Assembly: GCF_950295315.1 (NCBI RefSeq)
Contig: NC_080172.1
Span: 78,325,118-78,389,117, forward strand
Length of the DNA stretch: 64,000 nt
Origin: Erinaceus europaeus
Taxonomy: Eukaryota; Chordata; Mammalia; Eulipotyphla; Erinaceidae
Direction: 5' to 3'
The translations under genes were made by a program, and so were the position numbers. Under the pieces are notes generated by a model. That model saw only the letters and a program-made list of their open reading frames with translations, was not told the DNA's origin and searched no databases. Positions 46,970 through 57,499 of this stretch are shown here, in pieces. The first letter of the stretch is position 1. Each line of letters opens with the position of its first letter.

Positions 46970-46970
<1 letters not shown>
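45369..46970. other. Anonymous DNA with a candidate terminal exon
   Basis: No confirmed gene. See the entry at 46293-46420 for a speculative 3' exon. The rest shows no recognisable repeat. Confidence 0.45.
46293..46420 (+). other. Speculative 3' terminal exon with hydrophobic C-terminus
   Basis: A T-rich tract ending 'tttgttctag' precedes 40 open codons starting at 46294. The last 30 are mostly hydrophobic ('GFAFLGGQVLYFALFAWGWA' then 'IILFVI'), which could be a membrane segment. TAA is at 46414-46416 with AATAAA at 46415-46420. A second frame is also open over the same stretch and no upstream exon is identified, so chance is a real possibility. Confidence 0.2.

Positions 46971-46971
<1 letters not shown>

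Positions 46972-47003
<32 letters not shown>
46972..47003. repeat. (CA)n microsatellite
   Basis: Uninterrupted CA run. Confidence 0.97.
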
Positions 47004-47010
<7 letters not shown>

Positions 47011-47230
47011 ACATCTCCATAGGTACAAAACAAAAGAGAATTGTTTTAAGATGAATCTAAAATAAATTTAAAAATATTTTATTTTTAACACATGTCCAAA
47101 TTTAAAGATTCTTCAGGAAAGATGGTATTACTTTAGATTAATTTATAGAGATAACAAGTTAAGTCATGAAGTGAATTTTAAACAATAGATTTTTTTATCA
47201 CAAGGTGACATAGTAGCATATCATATATAG

Positions 47231-47231
<1 letters not shown>

Positions 47232-47272
<41 letters not shown>
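47232..47272. repeat. (CA)n microsatellite
   Basis: Uninterrupted CA run of about 20 units. Confidence 0.97.
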
Positions 47273-47275
<3 letters not shown>

Positions 47276-47363
47276 AGTTCAGCTGTCTATTTGCTGTGAA
47301 TGCAGTCTTTACATTGGGAGAGAAGTGACAAAGACTACAAAGTCTATAGCAGTTGGACTACAG

Positions 47364-48049
47364 GCAGGACCGGATGGTGGCACACCTGGTTGAGCTCACA
47401 TATTAAAGTGCATAAGGACCCAGATTCAAGCCCGCAGTTTCCACCTGCAGGGGGAAAGCTTCACAGATGGTGAAGCAGTGCTGGTGTCTCTCTCCTTGTC
47501 TATCTCCTTCTTCCTCTCAATTTCTGGCTGTCTCTATCCAATAAGTAAATAAAGATAAGGGGGACAGGTGACGGTGCAGCAGGTTAAGCATACATATTAC
47601 TAAACTCAGGGATCCCTGTGGAGCTCCTGGCTTCCCACCTGCAGGGGGAAAGCTTCATAAGCAGTGAAGTAGGTCTGCAGCTGTCTACCTTTCTCTCTCC
47701 TTCTCTCTCTCCTCCCCTCTCAATTTCTCTCAGTCCTATCAAAAAAAAAAAAAAAAAAGGCCACAGGGGCAGTGATAACTCTGGAGGAAAAATACATAAA
47801 TAAATAAATAAATATTAAAAGTAAATAAATAGATAACTATATCCAAAAAAGAGGAGTGGGTTGTGGCACACATGGTTGCCCATACCATGTTACAATGCAC
47901 AAGGACCAAGGATTAAGCACCAGTACCCACCTGCAGGGTGAAAGCTTTGTGAGTGCTGAAGCAGGGCTACAGGTGTCTCTCAGTTTCTCCCTTTTTATCT
48001 CCCCCTTCCTTATCAATTTCTGACTATAATAAACTTAATAATAAAGAAA
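47364..48049 (+). mobile_element. Cluster of three tandem SINEs (B-A-B) inside one TSD
   Basis: SINE B (47364-47558), a shortened SINE A (47559-47820) and a second SINE B (about 47850-48049) lie head to tail in plus orientation. One TSD pair, 'ttggactacag' (47353-47363 and 48050-48060), encloses all three. The likely history is insertion of one B followed by insertions into its A-rich tail. Confidence 0.87.
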
Positions 48050-48060
48050 TTGGACTACAG

Positions 48061-48249
48061 TGAGAACAAAGTCAAAATCATTAAACATCTGCAGTATTTT
48101 AGTTTTTAAATTATATTTATGCATGGGTACACGATTTTAGAAACTTACATTTATTATGTCTTTAGCTAAAAAAAATTGCCTGAATCCAAATAGACCCAAG
48201 GCAGTTGTAATTTGATGGTAACTAATAATGCTGGAATTTTTAAAAAATG
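48061..48249. other. Anonymous DNA
   Basis: No gene or repeat is recognised. Confidence 0.4.
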
Positions 48250-48378
48250 GATTATATTTTATTTATTGAATAGAGACAGTTATAAATTGAGAGGGAAGGG
48301 GGAGATAAAGAAGAAAGACACGTGCAGCTCTATTTCACCAGTTGTAAAGCTTTATCCCTGCAGGTGGGGAGTAGTGCT
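48250..48378 (-). mobile_element. SINE B fragment, head missing
   Basis: The tail side ('ttatttattgaatagagaca') through 'cctgcaggtggggagtag' is present. The tRNA-like head is absent. Confidence 0.68.
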
Positions 48379-48431
48379 ATTTTATTATTAGATTAAGTTA
48401 TTTACCAAGGAGATCTAAACAGTTAATATTT

Positions 48432-48545
48432 AGAGGCCAGGAAGATAGCACAATGGTTATACAAAGAATTTCCTGCCTGAGACTCAAGGTCCGAGGTTCA
48501 ATCCTTGGCACCACTATAAATTAGAGCTGAACAATGTTCTGGAAA
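48432..48545 (+). mobile_element. SINE family C
   Basis: 'agatagcacaatggttatac', 'gaggttcaatccttgg' and 'agagctgaacaatgttctgg' match the C copy at 37054. Confidence 0.85.
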
Positions 48546-49454
48546 AAAATAGGAAAGCATGATATTTTCTTTTGTTTTAGTAAGTTAGATATATTTCTAG
48601 TAAGTATAACCATTCTCAGACCATTCTTGAGTTAGTTGTTCACATCTGTATTATTGGTATGAGAAATTAATGTTAACAGAACCATAGGAGATGGAGCAGT
48701 TCTTCATTTACTTTTTTATGTCCAGTAATGGGATCCTGCAAATTAAACTGACAACAGACAGAAAAACAAGAGAAAAGGCAACTTACCTATCATATAAAAA
48801 GCCTCATACACATACACACACAGGAAAACTCAGTGATTAGTAGTTCATAGGGGTGATAGGAACTGAAAGTCTGCACTTCTTTAAACGGGTGAAGAAGTTC
48901 TGGTAAGACACCAAAAGACTTTTCTTCAACCACATAGGAGGTGCTGTGGTAGGGGAGGAAGATTTAGTGATATTGTATCTTTTTCTTTGTTTTATCTAAA
49001 TGAAAAACATCACACAATGTTGAAGCTGAAGTTCCATTTAAAACTAAAAGATTGTTTTTGAAAGATAAATAGGTAATCTCTTCATTTTCTGTGACAATAT
49101 ACATGTGTCAGTGGTGTTTCCATTTTCTTGTAACCATAAAACTCCCCTGGTGTGGAAATTTAGTGTACAATATATTTTTCCATGTTTCCCATTCTGGGGA
49201 GCAGATTTACCGTGAAGAGGAATTTAGGTAACCTATTTCTGAAACACTGTACCTTTAGATCTATAAATATGAAGACTTTTCTTCCTTCTATCCTTCCTCC
49301 CAGCCTTCCTTTATTTATTTATTTTTTTTACTTTGTATTATTGCTCAGTCTGATTATTTTAATCTTAAAATAGTCTTCATGCCAAAGCAGAATATTTTAT
49401 GGTGGTGATATTTTCTGATCTTCCTCAGAAATTAAATCTTTATTTTCTTTTTAG
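48546..49454. other. Anonymous DNA
   Basis: No supported gene or recent repeat is seen. Low-complexity 'tttattta' near 49310-49330. Confidence 0.45.
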
Positions 49455-49612
49455 TTTTATCTTAGTGATAGAGCATTAGAAGAGAGAGAGGTAGGGGGAG
49501 AGGGAGAGAGTCCAGAGTCAACATACTCACCTCTGGTTTATGGTAGTGCTGGGGATTAAACCTGAAACCTAGAAGTCTTAGACATCAAAGTCTTTTCTAT
49601 TCAGTAAATAAA
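49455..49612 (-). mobile_element. SINE family C-like, minus strand
   Basis: A GA-rich run, then 'tctggtttatggtagtgct' and 'gggattaaacctgaaacct', whose reverse complement resembles the C family. Diverged. Confidence 0.55.
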
Positions 49613-49690
49613 AACAATAAAATAAAAAAAAAACCTTTCAAGAAGCTCTAAGAATTTATGTTTCTGACTTATTTATTTATTTATTTTTAG

Positions 49691-49774
49691 TTCTCTCACT
49701 GGACATGGAAAATCCAGAAAGGTTGAATTACAAAAACCACCCAACCAAAGAAATGTTTAAGGACAACGACCATC
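49691..49774 (+). other. Candidate internal exon 1 (84 bp)
   Basis: A branch-point-like 'ttctgac' lies 25-30 bases upstream. A T-rich tract ending 'tttttag' (AG 49689-49690) precedes it and a donor 'gtaaga' follows at 49775. The third frame is open across the exon and encodes 27 residues beginning 'LSLDMENPERLNYKNHPTKE'. It leaves one base to be completed by the next exon, and the candidate at 50153 supplies exactly two. I do not recognise the protein. Strand and phase fit a short coding exon. It could be a fortuitous open stretch or a dead exon. Confidence 0.4.
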
Positions 49775-49784
49775 GTAAGAGTTT

Positions 49785-50033
49785 TATTTTTCTTTTATTT
49801 TTACTCCAGGGTTATCACTGGGGCTCAATGCCAGCACTAGAAATCCACTGCTCCTGGCAGTGGAAGACAGAGGGAAACAGAGAGGAGAGGGCTGCAGACC
49901 TGCTTCACAGCTTGTGAAGCTCCAAGACCATCACTACAGCAAGTGGGGAGACTGAAGCTTAAACTAGGAACATTGAGCAGATCCTTGCGCTTTGTACCAT
50001 GAGTGCTTAACTATGTGCCACTGCCTGACCCCC
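49785..50033 (-). mobile_element. SINE family A, long form with internal deletion
   Basis: The extension ('ctccagggttatcactgggg' to 'actgctcctggc') joins directly to the CT-rich part (purine strand), so the CAA/ATA part is lost. The head ends near 'cactgcctgacccc'. It lies a few bases downstream of the candidate donor at 49775. Confidence 0.88.
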
Positions 50034-50152
50034 TTTAAGCAGAATCTTACTAGTGGTATAAATGAGTAGTTAAAATCCTCTTAAAGTGTACCATAAATCT
50101 CCTCACACACATACAATTCTGATATTGTCTCTCTCTCCTTTTGCTTACACAG

Positions 50153-50219
50153 AAACTGAAAATAATGAAGACACTAAGAAACTCGCACCAGCAAAGCATC
50201 ACTCACTAGAAGGGAATCC
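50153..50219 (+). other. Candidate internal exon 2, split by a SINE
   Basis: A strong acceptor precedes it (pyrimidine tract then 'gcttacacag', AG 50151-50152). The first two bases complete the codon left open by candidate exon 1, and the frame continues 'TENNEDTKKLAPAKHHSLEG'. SINE A at 50220-50532 interrupts it with TSD 'gaaggg[a/g]atcc'. The pre-insertion sequence would run on through 50544-50550 to a consensus donor 'gtaagc' at 50551. In that arrangement an in-frame TAG falls at the exon end, so the exon is either terminal for the reading frame, decayed, or in another frame. Confidence 0.4.
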
Positions 50220-50532
50220 GGGGAGTCTCGAGGAAGTGCAGCAGGCTAAGCACAGGTGGGGCAAAGGGCAAGGATTGGTATAATCCCCCCCCAGCTCCCC
50301 ACCTACAGGGGAGTTGTTTCACAAGTGGTGAAGCAAGTCTGCAGGTGTCTATCTTTCTCTCCTCCCTCTGTCTTCCCCTTCTTTCTCCATTTCTCTCTGT
50401 CCTATCCAACAATGACAACAATAATAACTACAATAAGGGCAACAAAAGGGAATAAATAAATAAATAAATAAATAAATAAATACAAAACAAAGTCAACAAA
50501 AGGGAAAATGAATATTAAAAAAATTTTTTAAA
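50220..50532 (+). mobile_element. SINE family A, short form, inserted into a candidate exon
   Basis: Head 'ctcgaggaagtgcagcagg', CT-rich middle, CAA/ATA tail with repeated 'aaat'. The TSD 'gaaggg[a/g]atcc' is at 50209-50219 and 50533-50543. Confidence 0.93.
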
Positions 50533-50552
50533 GAAGGGGATCCAGTCTAGGT

Positions 50553-50754
50553 AAGCAAAGTAGAACCATGAATTGGACCAGTAAAAGAAGAGAGTGGACC
50601 CTTGTTACTACAGGATCAAGTTATTTTACTATGCAAGAGCCTACTGTATTTATTTAAGGGTTGTAATTCCCATGCTGACAACAGCTGATCACTGGATCAT
50701 GTGTGATAAAGGACTCCAAATATTATTTAAGAAATTAAATATTTTTCTAATTTT
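50553..50754. other. Anonymous DNA
   Basis: No gene or repeat is recognised. Confidence 0.4.
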
Positions 50755-50900
50755 ATTTTTTATCATCTTTATTTATTAATTGAATAGAAACCATCAGAAA
50801 ACAAGAGGGAAGGAGGAGATAGAGAGGGAGAGTACTAGCGGGACACCTGCAGCCCTGCTTTACCACTTCCAAAGCTTTTCCCCTGCAGGTGGGGACCAGG
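50755..50900 (-). mobile_element. SINE B fragment, head missing
   Basis: 'atctttatttattaattgaa', purine-rich middle and 'cctgcaggtggggacc' are present. Head absent. Confidence 0.7.
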
Positions 50901-51074
50901 GAATACTTTTATTCTTTTTTTGTGTTAAAATCTTCAAGGTCCATTCAAAGGCAGGACCTAAAGTTTAGGGCTCTCTTGTTAGACTTAAAGATCATAGTTG
51001 CTTAAAAATATCAGTATCTTATGAGAAAAGAGCCCAGATTAGAGAGAGATTTCTACCTGAATTTTTTAAAAAGG

Positions 51075-51256
51075 CATATAGAGGACTGGGAAATAGTTTA
51101 CGTTGATGGTGTGCTGCTATGTTATATGTGTGACCCAGGATCAATCTTGTCCCCTGTCTGCCCCCATCCCCATTAAAATATTCATCGCTGCTATGGTCTC
51201 TTTTACTTTCTCCCTCTGATTCTTTCCCTCTCTCTGAGAAAAAATAAAAATAAAAT
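51075..51256 (+). mobile_element. tRNA-like SINE, family D
   Basis: 'ggactgggaaatagtttacg', 'gtgacccaggatcaatct', a CT-rich stretch and an A-rich tail. Resembles 9838-9960. Confidence 0.6.
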
Positions 51257-51654
51257 GAATACCTTTAGTGATTCTCAATCTAGTAATTGAAATAGCCCAG
51301 CAGGTTCAGATCCAGAAGTCTAGTTTACAACATTTTCCAAATTGATTTATATAGAATGCACACATCCTCTATGATACCCTTATAATAGCATGTTCATTAT
51401 AGTCTTCCCACTAAGTCAGAAGGTGGGACTGTAATGTTACTTTGTATGTGATAAGTGAGACGACAACAACAAAAACCAAAAACAAGCAAACAAACAAAAA
51501 ACAGGCATTCAAAAGAAGTTAGTTAAGGTTATACATCTGAAGCATGTGCATCTCATAAGATGTTAGGAAATAGATTATGTTTCACCTTTATTTTCAGTGA
51601 TTGATGATAATTAGTTTTAGAGCCTTGCTTACATCTCCTGGTTACAGAACAAGT
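51257..51654. other. Anonymous DNA
   Basis: No gene is seen. CAAA-rich run near 51465-51505. Confidence 0.4.
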
Positions 51655-51850
51655 TTCTTCTTTTTTAAGATTGCTTTACTGGGGGAAATGTTAATTTACA
51701 AGACAGTTGTTACTACAGGAATACATTTTTTATATCTTCCTGTGACAAGTGTCTGTGTAGCACTCCTACCCTTCTACCATCAGCAAATGTCTTCCTCTAC
51801 CATCATGCACTAGATCTCTCATGTCCTCTCAACCCATTCTCTCCTCTTTC
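51655..51850 (-). mobile_element. Old L1 3'-end fragment
   Basis: Resembles 21905-22100 ('acaagacagttgttac' compared with 'acagaacagttgttta', and the following CT-rich part). Confidence 0.55.
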
Positions 51851-51867
51851 CCATTCAGATTTTTTTT

Positions 51868-52892
51868 AATTTTTGTTATTAATTTATTTATAAAAGTATC
51901 AACAACACCATAAGATAGGACAGGTACAGTTCCACACAATTCCCACCACCAGTTTTCCATATTCGATTCCTCCCCTTGACAGCTTTCCTATTTTTTATTC
52001 ATCTAGGAGCATGGACCCAGGGTCATTATGTGGTGCAGAAGGTGGAAGGTCTGACTTCTTTAATTGCTTTTCCACTGAACATGGGCATTGGCAGGTCGAT
52101 CCATACTTCCAGTATGTCCCTATCTTTCCCTAGTGTTATGGGGCTCTGTAGGGATGGGGTTCCAGGGTACATTGTTGAGGTCCTCTGTCCAGGGAAGTCA
52201 GGTTGGCATCATGGTAGAATCTGCAATTTGGTGGCTCACTTAATATAATTCCTCCTAACTCCATCCAAGATGGGGCAGAGAATGTGAGTTCATTGTTCTA
52301 AATAGCTGAGCAGTATTCCATTGAGAATATAGACCACAACTTTCTCAGCCATTTATCTGTTGTTGGGCACCTGGGTTGCTTTCAGGTTTTGGCTATTATG
52401 AATTGTGCTGCTCTGAACATAGGCATACATATATCTTTTTGGATCGTGTGATTGCGTCCTTAGGATATATTCCTAGGAGAGGAATTTCTGGGTCATATAG
52501 AAGGTCCATTTAAAGTCTTGTGAAGCTTCTCTAGACTGCTCTCCACAGTGATTGGACCAAACATTCCCACCAGCAGTGCAGGGGTGTTCATTTGTCCCAA
52601 CAACCTCTCCAGCATTTGTTGCTGATATCATTTTTTGATGTATGACAGGGGTGAGGTGGTATCTCATTGTTGGTTTTATTTGCATTTTTCTGACAATCAG
52701 TGACCTGGAACAATTCTTCATATGTCTGTTGGCCTTTTGTATCTCTTCTGTAGTGAGTATCCTGTTCATATTTTCTCTGCAGGTTTGTATTGGGTCATTG
52801 GCTTTTTTAATGATGAATTTGTTGGGTTCATTATATTTTGAGGTTATTAGTCTCTTATGTTCAGAATTCTTGGTTCTACTGTAATAGGTCAC
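51868..52892 (-). mobile_element. L1 with 3' UTR fused directly to ORF2 C-terminus
   Basis: 51868-52229 matches the last about 360 bp of the long-type 3' UTR. At 52230 it switches to the end of ORF2 ('cacttaatataattcctcc') and runs upstream in ORF2 to about 52892. More than 1 kb of 3' UTR is missing between. The bases at the join ('ggct') are shared by both sides, suggesting a microhomology deletion. The ORF2 part covers the Cys-rich C-terminal region and is broken. Confidence 0.85.
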
Positions 52893-52948
52893 AACTAGTC
52901 TGAGTAACTTTCTTTTTAAAAGTTGGAACAGAATATATTCTAAATCAG

Positions 52949-52950
<2 letters not shown>

Positions 52951-52983
<33 letters not shown>
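52951..52983. repeat. (AT)n microsatellite
   Basis: Uninterrupted AT run. Confidence 0.96.
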
Positions 52984-52985
<2 letters not shown>

Positions 52986-53214
52986 TCTTTCATTGAATTA
53001 GTGTTTTGTTCTAGTTACTTATCCCAAAGTCTTTGCATGTATATAACTTCATGATTTAAAGTTATTTTAATACGTGTAATAATTTTTGTTAAACATTAAC
53101 AAATTAAAATATATTGGGAGGTCAATCTTTATTAACTCCTAATAAAATTATTCCAGCACATTAAAATTTAAAAAATTAAAAAATGAGCATTTTTCTGTTT
53201 TTCTATTTTTCTCT
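52984..53214. other. Anonymous AT-rich DNA
   Basis: No gene or repeat is recognised. Confidence 0.4.
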
Positions 53215-53330
53215 AACAGCTATCATCGGTGATGAGAAATTGTACCCACGTGTCAACAGCTATACTGTAAACCATTAATCCCCTTATACTGATAAACAAA
53301 TTCTGGTAATTAAAAATGGCACATTATTCA
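53215..53330 (+). mobile_element. Old L1 3'-end fragment
   Basis: 'gatgagaaattgtacccacg' and 'atactgtaaaccattaat' match the 3' terminus of the old L1 at 27365-27415. Confidence 0.72.
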
Positions 53331-53354
53331 TATTTGTATTACTGTAGATACAGT

Positions 53355-53555
53355 AAATATTTTTAAGAAATATTTATTGAGTTGAGACCAAGAGAAATTG
53401 AGGAGGAAGGGAAAGATGAGAGGGAGAGAAAGAATTACCAGCAACACTGCTTCACTGTTCCTGAAGCTTCCTCCCTAGAAGTGAGGACTGGGAATTTGAA
53501 CCCAGATTCTTGAACATTATAACAGTGCAATAAACTTGTTGAACCTGCTAATGGT
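53355..53555 (-). mobile_element. SINE family B
   Basis: The 'atatttattgagttgagacc' tail side, purine-rich middle, 'aacactgcttcactgttcc' and a degraded head at right are present. Confidence 0.75.
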
Positions 53556-54214
53556 TAACTTTTAAAATGAATGACAATCTCTAATAAACTTAAACTTCAG
53601 GAGACCCAGCAATCTATGACCTATGGGATTTCCCTTAAGCTAATGGATATACCTCCAAACTCATCTAATACTTATCTGGTCACCCATAGCTTTGGGGAAC
53701 TCATTTCTCCTCACACAGCAATATCCATTTATTTGATCATTAACATGGTCTTGGTCGGTTTTTTGGTTTTTTCTTTTGGACATTATAGTGCCCAATGACA
53801 TTAGAATCTAAATGAGCTCCCTGTAGAACAGCTTAGAGAAAAACATGTATAGCAGAATTTCATTTTTTAATGTAGGTTTCACAATTATAGCATCTTGTGT
53901 AATTATTAGACATATTAAAACTGAGTGAATCTTACCAATAGTGAAAAAAAAATTGACTCAAAAGCACTATGAGAATAGTCACATTTCCTATGCGGTTGGT
54001 CTAGTGCTCACTGTTCTCACTGCGTGATTTGAATGGACAAATTTGACAGGGCCAATTTCTCAGGTGTAATCAATCTGACAGAGACTCTAAGATTAAACTT
54101 CAAGACAAGGACATTTAAATTGGCTTTACACTAGACATATTTAATCTTGTAGGTTTTGACAAAATGTGTCTTTGAAGCTTACTATTTTGTCCAATTATCT
54201 ACTAGCATTTCATT
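53556..54214. other. Anonymous DNA
   Basis: No supported gene or repeat is seen. Confidence 0.45.
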
Positions 54215-54597
54215 CTATTATTTTATTATTTTTATTTTTGATTAATAGTGGGTTATGATATTATAAGATTGCAATGTATAGCTACACATGGTACCTCCAA
54301 AATTCTGTGCTCCCATCCTCCCACATCCTAGTGATAACCATCATAGTTTTCATAAAGTCTTAGAAACAGATTATTTGCTTTTGTTTTTTTAAGTTAATAT
54401 ATTATGTGAACATGTGTATCAGTTCTCTGAATTTCACAAGTGAGTGAAATCATTCAATAACTATCTTTTCTCTCTTATTTTTCTGTGCATAGTCAACTTC
54501 ATTTTGATCCATCTGTGTTCCAAAGGACACAAAATCATCTTTTTAATTACAGAGTAGTATTCCATAGAGTAAATATCCCATAATCTTTTTTTTTAAG
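54215..54597 (-). mobile_element. Old L1 3' end and ORF2 terminus
   Basis: 'agagtagtattccatagagt' corresponds on the minus strand to the ORF2 'MEYY' region (compare 35251-35270). The preceding sequence resembles 42985-43525. Confidence 0.68.
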
Positions 54598-55098
54598 TCT
54601 TTTAATAAGCTACCCCAGAATCTCCAAGAGTTCCACTACCCTAGTCCCAACTTTTAGGACTTGGCACTCAAGGTTCTAAAAGTGACTACTGATACCTTTG
54701 CAGGGAGTCTGACAATAGTTAGAGAACTGTGGATCCTCATGAAACTGACTGCTATAATTTTCCCCCCTGCTTTTAGCTACTTGGAAGGAAAGGATCAGGC
54801 AACTGATGTCAGGGATTGGTGTCTGAAGAAGAATGTCCAGTTAGTTTGGTCTCAAGGTGTAGAGTGTGTGCCTTTGGAGATGCAGGGAGAATGCAGGGAA
54901 AGGTTATCATGTTTCCTAGCTTGAAGGGGATGGGTGGATTTATATGTGTATTGTTCTATCTTTTGGCCACGTAAACTGAAAGTTGGGTATGTAGATATGG
55001 TTTGGTCCTTGTGGAAATAAGTCATTGAAAGGGAAGAAAGAGGATGGATAAGTGAAAACATCTGAAAGGTGTTACTGGAACCAGGAAGTGGGTCCTTC
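54598..55098. other. Anonymous DNA
   Basis: No gene is recognised. The 87-codon open frame at 54661 has no visible domain or splice context. Confidence 0.4.
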
Positions 55099-55110
55099 CA
55101 GGTTTTCTTT

Positions 55111-55712
55111 TTTTTTTTTAATTTTTTTTATTTAAGAAAGGATTAATTAATAAAACCATAGGGTAGGAGGGGTACAACTCCACACAATTCCCACCACTCA
55201 ATCTCCATATCCCACCCCCTCCCCCGATAGCTTCCCCATTCTCTGTCCCTCTGGGAGCATGGACCCAGGGTCATTGAGGGTTGCAGAAGGTAGAATGTCT
55301 GGCTTCTGTAATTGCTTCCCCGCTGAACATGGGCATTGACTGGTCGGTCCATGCTCCCAGTCTGCCTCTCTCTTTCCCTAGTAGGGTGTGTCTCTGGGGA
55401 AGCTGAGCTCCAGGACACATTGGTGGGGTCTTCAATCCAGGGAAGCCTGGCTAGCATCCTGATTGCATCTGGAACCTGGTGATTGAAAAGAGAGTTAACA
55501 TACAAAGCCAAACAAATTGTTGAGCAATCATGGACCCAAAGCTTGGAAGAGTGGAGAGGAAGTGTTAGGGAGGTACTCACTGCAAACTCTAGTGTCCTTC
55601 TGCTTTCAGGTATATATTTTGCAATAGTTTATGGATACGTGTGAACATAAGCTCTCTCTCACAGAAACTGGTGTATATCTAGGTTTGGGGACATTGTTAG
55701 AAAGTGAACCAG
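55111..55712 (-). mobile_element. L1 3' UTR insertion, short (young) type, with TSD
   Basis: The polyT end at left is followed by the full 3'-terminal 600 bp of the young 3' UTR, truncated at 55712. The TSD 'caggttttcttt' is at 55099-55110 and 55713-55724. Low divergence from the 36150-36740 reference. Confidence 0.95.
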
Positions 55713-55774
55713 CAGGTTTTCTTTATTATCAATAGCAGCTAAGGTTACTAGAAACCTTACCCCAGCATGGTTGA

Positions 55775-55915
55775 AGGGTCTGGGTGAGTGGTTGTGCTGC
55801 TGGATCTGAAGCCAGAGACCCATGATCAAATCCTGTAAGTGTGATCGAATCCTGGGGGGAAGAGGCCACCGGGAGCTGTGGGTTCTTAGTGCCCTCACTG
55901 AGTCCTAGCACGTGG
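55775..55915 (+). mobile_element. SINE variant with A-like extension
   Basis: A tRNA-like head ('gggtgagtggttgtgctgc') leads into 'gaggccaccgggagctgtgg...cactgagtcctagc', similar in order to the SINE A long-form extension. The CT-rich middle is absent. Confidence 0.5.
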
Positions 55916-56414
55916 AGTTGAAGAAAACAAATTAATCATCCCTAAAGTAGATAGATAAGTAGCTCTGTGTGATGAATTATTTATTTTTCTGGGCGATTTA
56001 TTAGATTAACATATTACTCTACCTCTGTACCAAAGGGCAAGGATAACATTTTTCTAATAATTTTAATCCCTGCTGATTGTGAATAATTCAGCTATGAACA
56101 TAGGAAGCTAATAGTTCCTTTGAATTAGTGTTTCAGTGTACTTTGGATAAATGTCTAAGAATGATATTGCTGGATCATGAGGTAATTCCATTTTTATCTG
56201 TTGATGGACACTCCATACAATCTTCCAGAGGGGCTGAGCCAGTTTGCATTACCGACCAGCAGTGTAGCAGTGTCCCCTTTTCTCCACAGCCTCTCTAGCT
56301 GCTGACATTCCCCATTTCCTTAGTGTAGGCCAGTCTCACAGGTGTACAGATGTGAGGCAATATCTCAGTGTAGCTTTAATTTGCATTTCTCTAATGATAA
56401 AAGTAGAGTATTTC

Positions 56415-56711
56415 AGGAGTCGGGCTGTAGCGCAGCGGGTTAAGCGCAGGTGGCGCTAAGCACAAAGACTGGCACAAGGATCCCGGTTCGAGCTCCGGGC
56501 ACCCCGCCTGCAGGGGAGTCTCTTCAGAGGCGGTTAATCAGATCTGCCAGTGTCTGCCTCCCCCCCCACCCCACCCCCGTCTTTCCCTCCTCTCTCCATT
56601 TCTCTCTGTTCTATCCAACAACAATGCCATCAATAATAACTACAACAGTAAAACAAGGGCAACAAAAGGAATAAATAAATTAATTAAATTAAAATTTAAA
56701 AAAAGTTTTTA
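56415..56711 (+). mobile_element. SINE family A, short form, with TSD
   Basis: The A box ('gctgtagcgcagcgggtt') and B box ('ggttcgagctcc') are clear. C-rich middle, CAA/ATA tail. The TSD 'aaaagt[a/g]gagt[a/g]tttc' is at 56399-56414 and 56712-56727. Confidence 0.94.
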
Positions 56712-57464
56712 AAAAGTGGAGTGTTTCTTCATATGTCTGTGGGATGAGTATATCTCTTCTTTAGAAAACTATTTAGTTCTCTGGCCCATTTTTACTGGGT
56801 TATTTTTTGTTTGTTTGTTTTCTTTTATGGGGCTGTACCATTTCTTTATATATGTTTGAGATAAGCTACTTGTCTGATGTGCAACCACCTTTTTCCTTTT
56901 ACTGGGTTGCCTGGTTATTCTTATGTAGTTTGTACTCTATGTGTAGAAGCATTTTACTTTTATGTGGTCCCATTTATCTACTCTTGTTTGTTATTTCCCA
57001 TGCCTGTGGGATTGAGTCTTCAAATACCTCTTTGATTTGAATATCCTGGAGAGATTCACCGATGTTTTCTTCTATAAATTTTAGGGTTTCTGGTCTAATA
57101 TACAAGTCTCTGATCCATTTTGATTTTTCCTTTATTTATTTTCTTTTTTCCTCTTTTCTTTTTTGGTGTATGGTGTTAGGTGGTGGTCTAATTTCCTTTT
57201 CTACATGTGACTATCCAATTTCCCCAGCATAAATTGTTGAAGAGAACTCCTTTATTGAATGGTTTTAGCCCCTTTGTCATACACGAAGTAGCTGTGAATG
57301 TGTGGGCTTATTTCTGGACTCTTAATTTGGCTCCATTGATAAAATTACCCATTTTAATTTCAGTACCACACAATTTTAATTACTATTACCTTGTAGTATA
57401 AACTGAAGTTGTAGAGTGTTATACCTCCATTTTACCTTGCTTTTGCTAGAAGTGCTTTGACTAT

Positions 57465-57466
<2 letters not shown>

Positions 57467-57498
<32 letters not shown>
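57467..57498. repeat. (GT)n microsatellite
   Basis: Uninterrupted GT run. Confidence 0.96.

Positions 57499-57499
<1 letters not shown>

Noticed and set aside
49705..49917. 70-codon open frame starting with Met at 49705
   Set aside because: Its second half is the SINE at 49785; only the part up to the donor at 49775 is considered, as a candidate exon.
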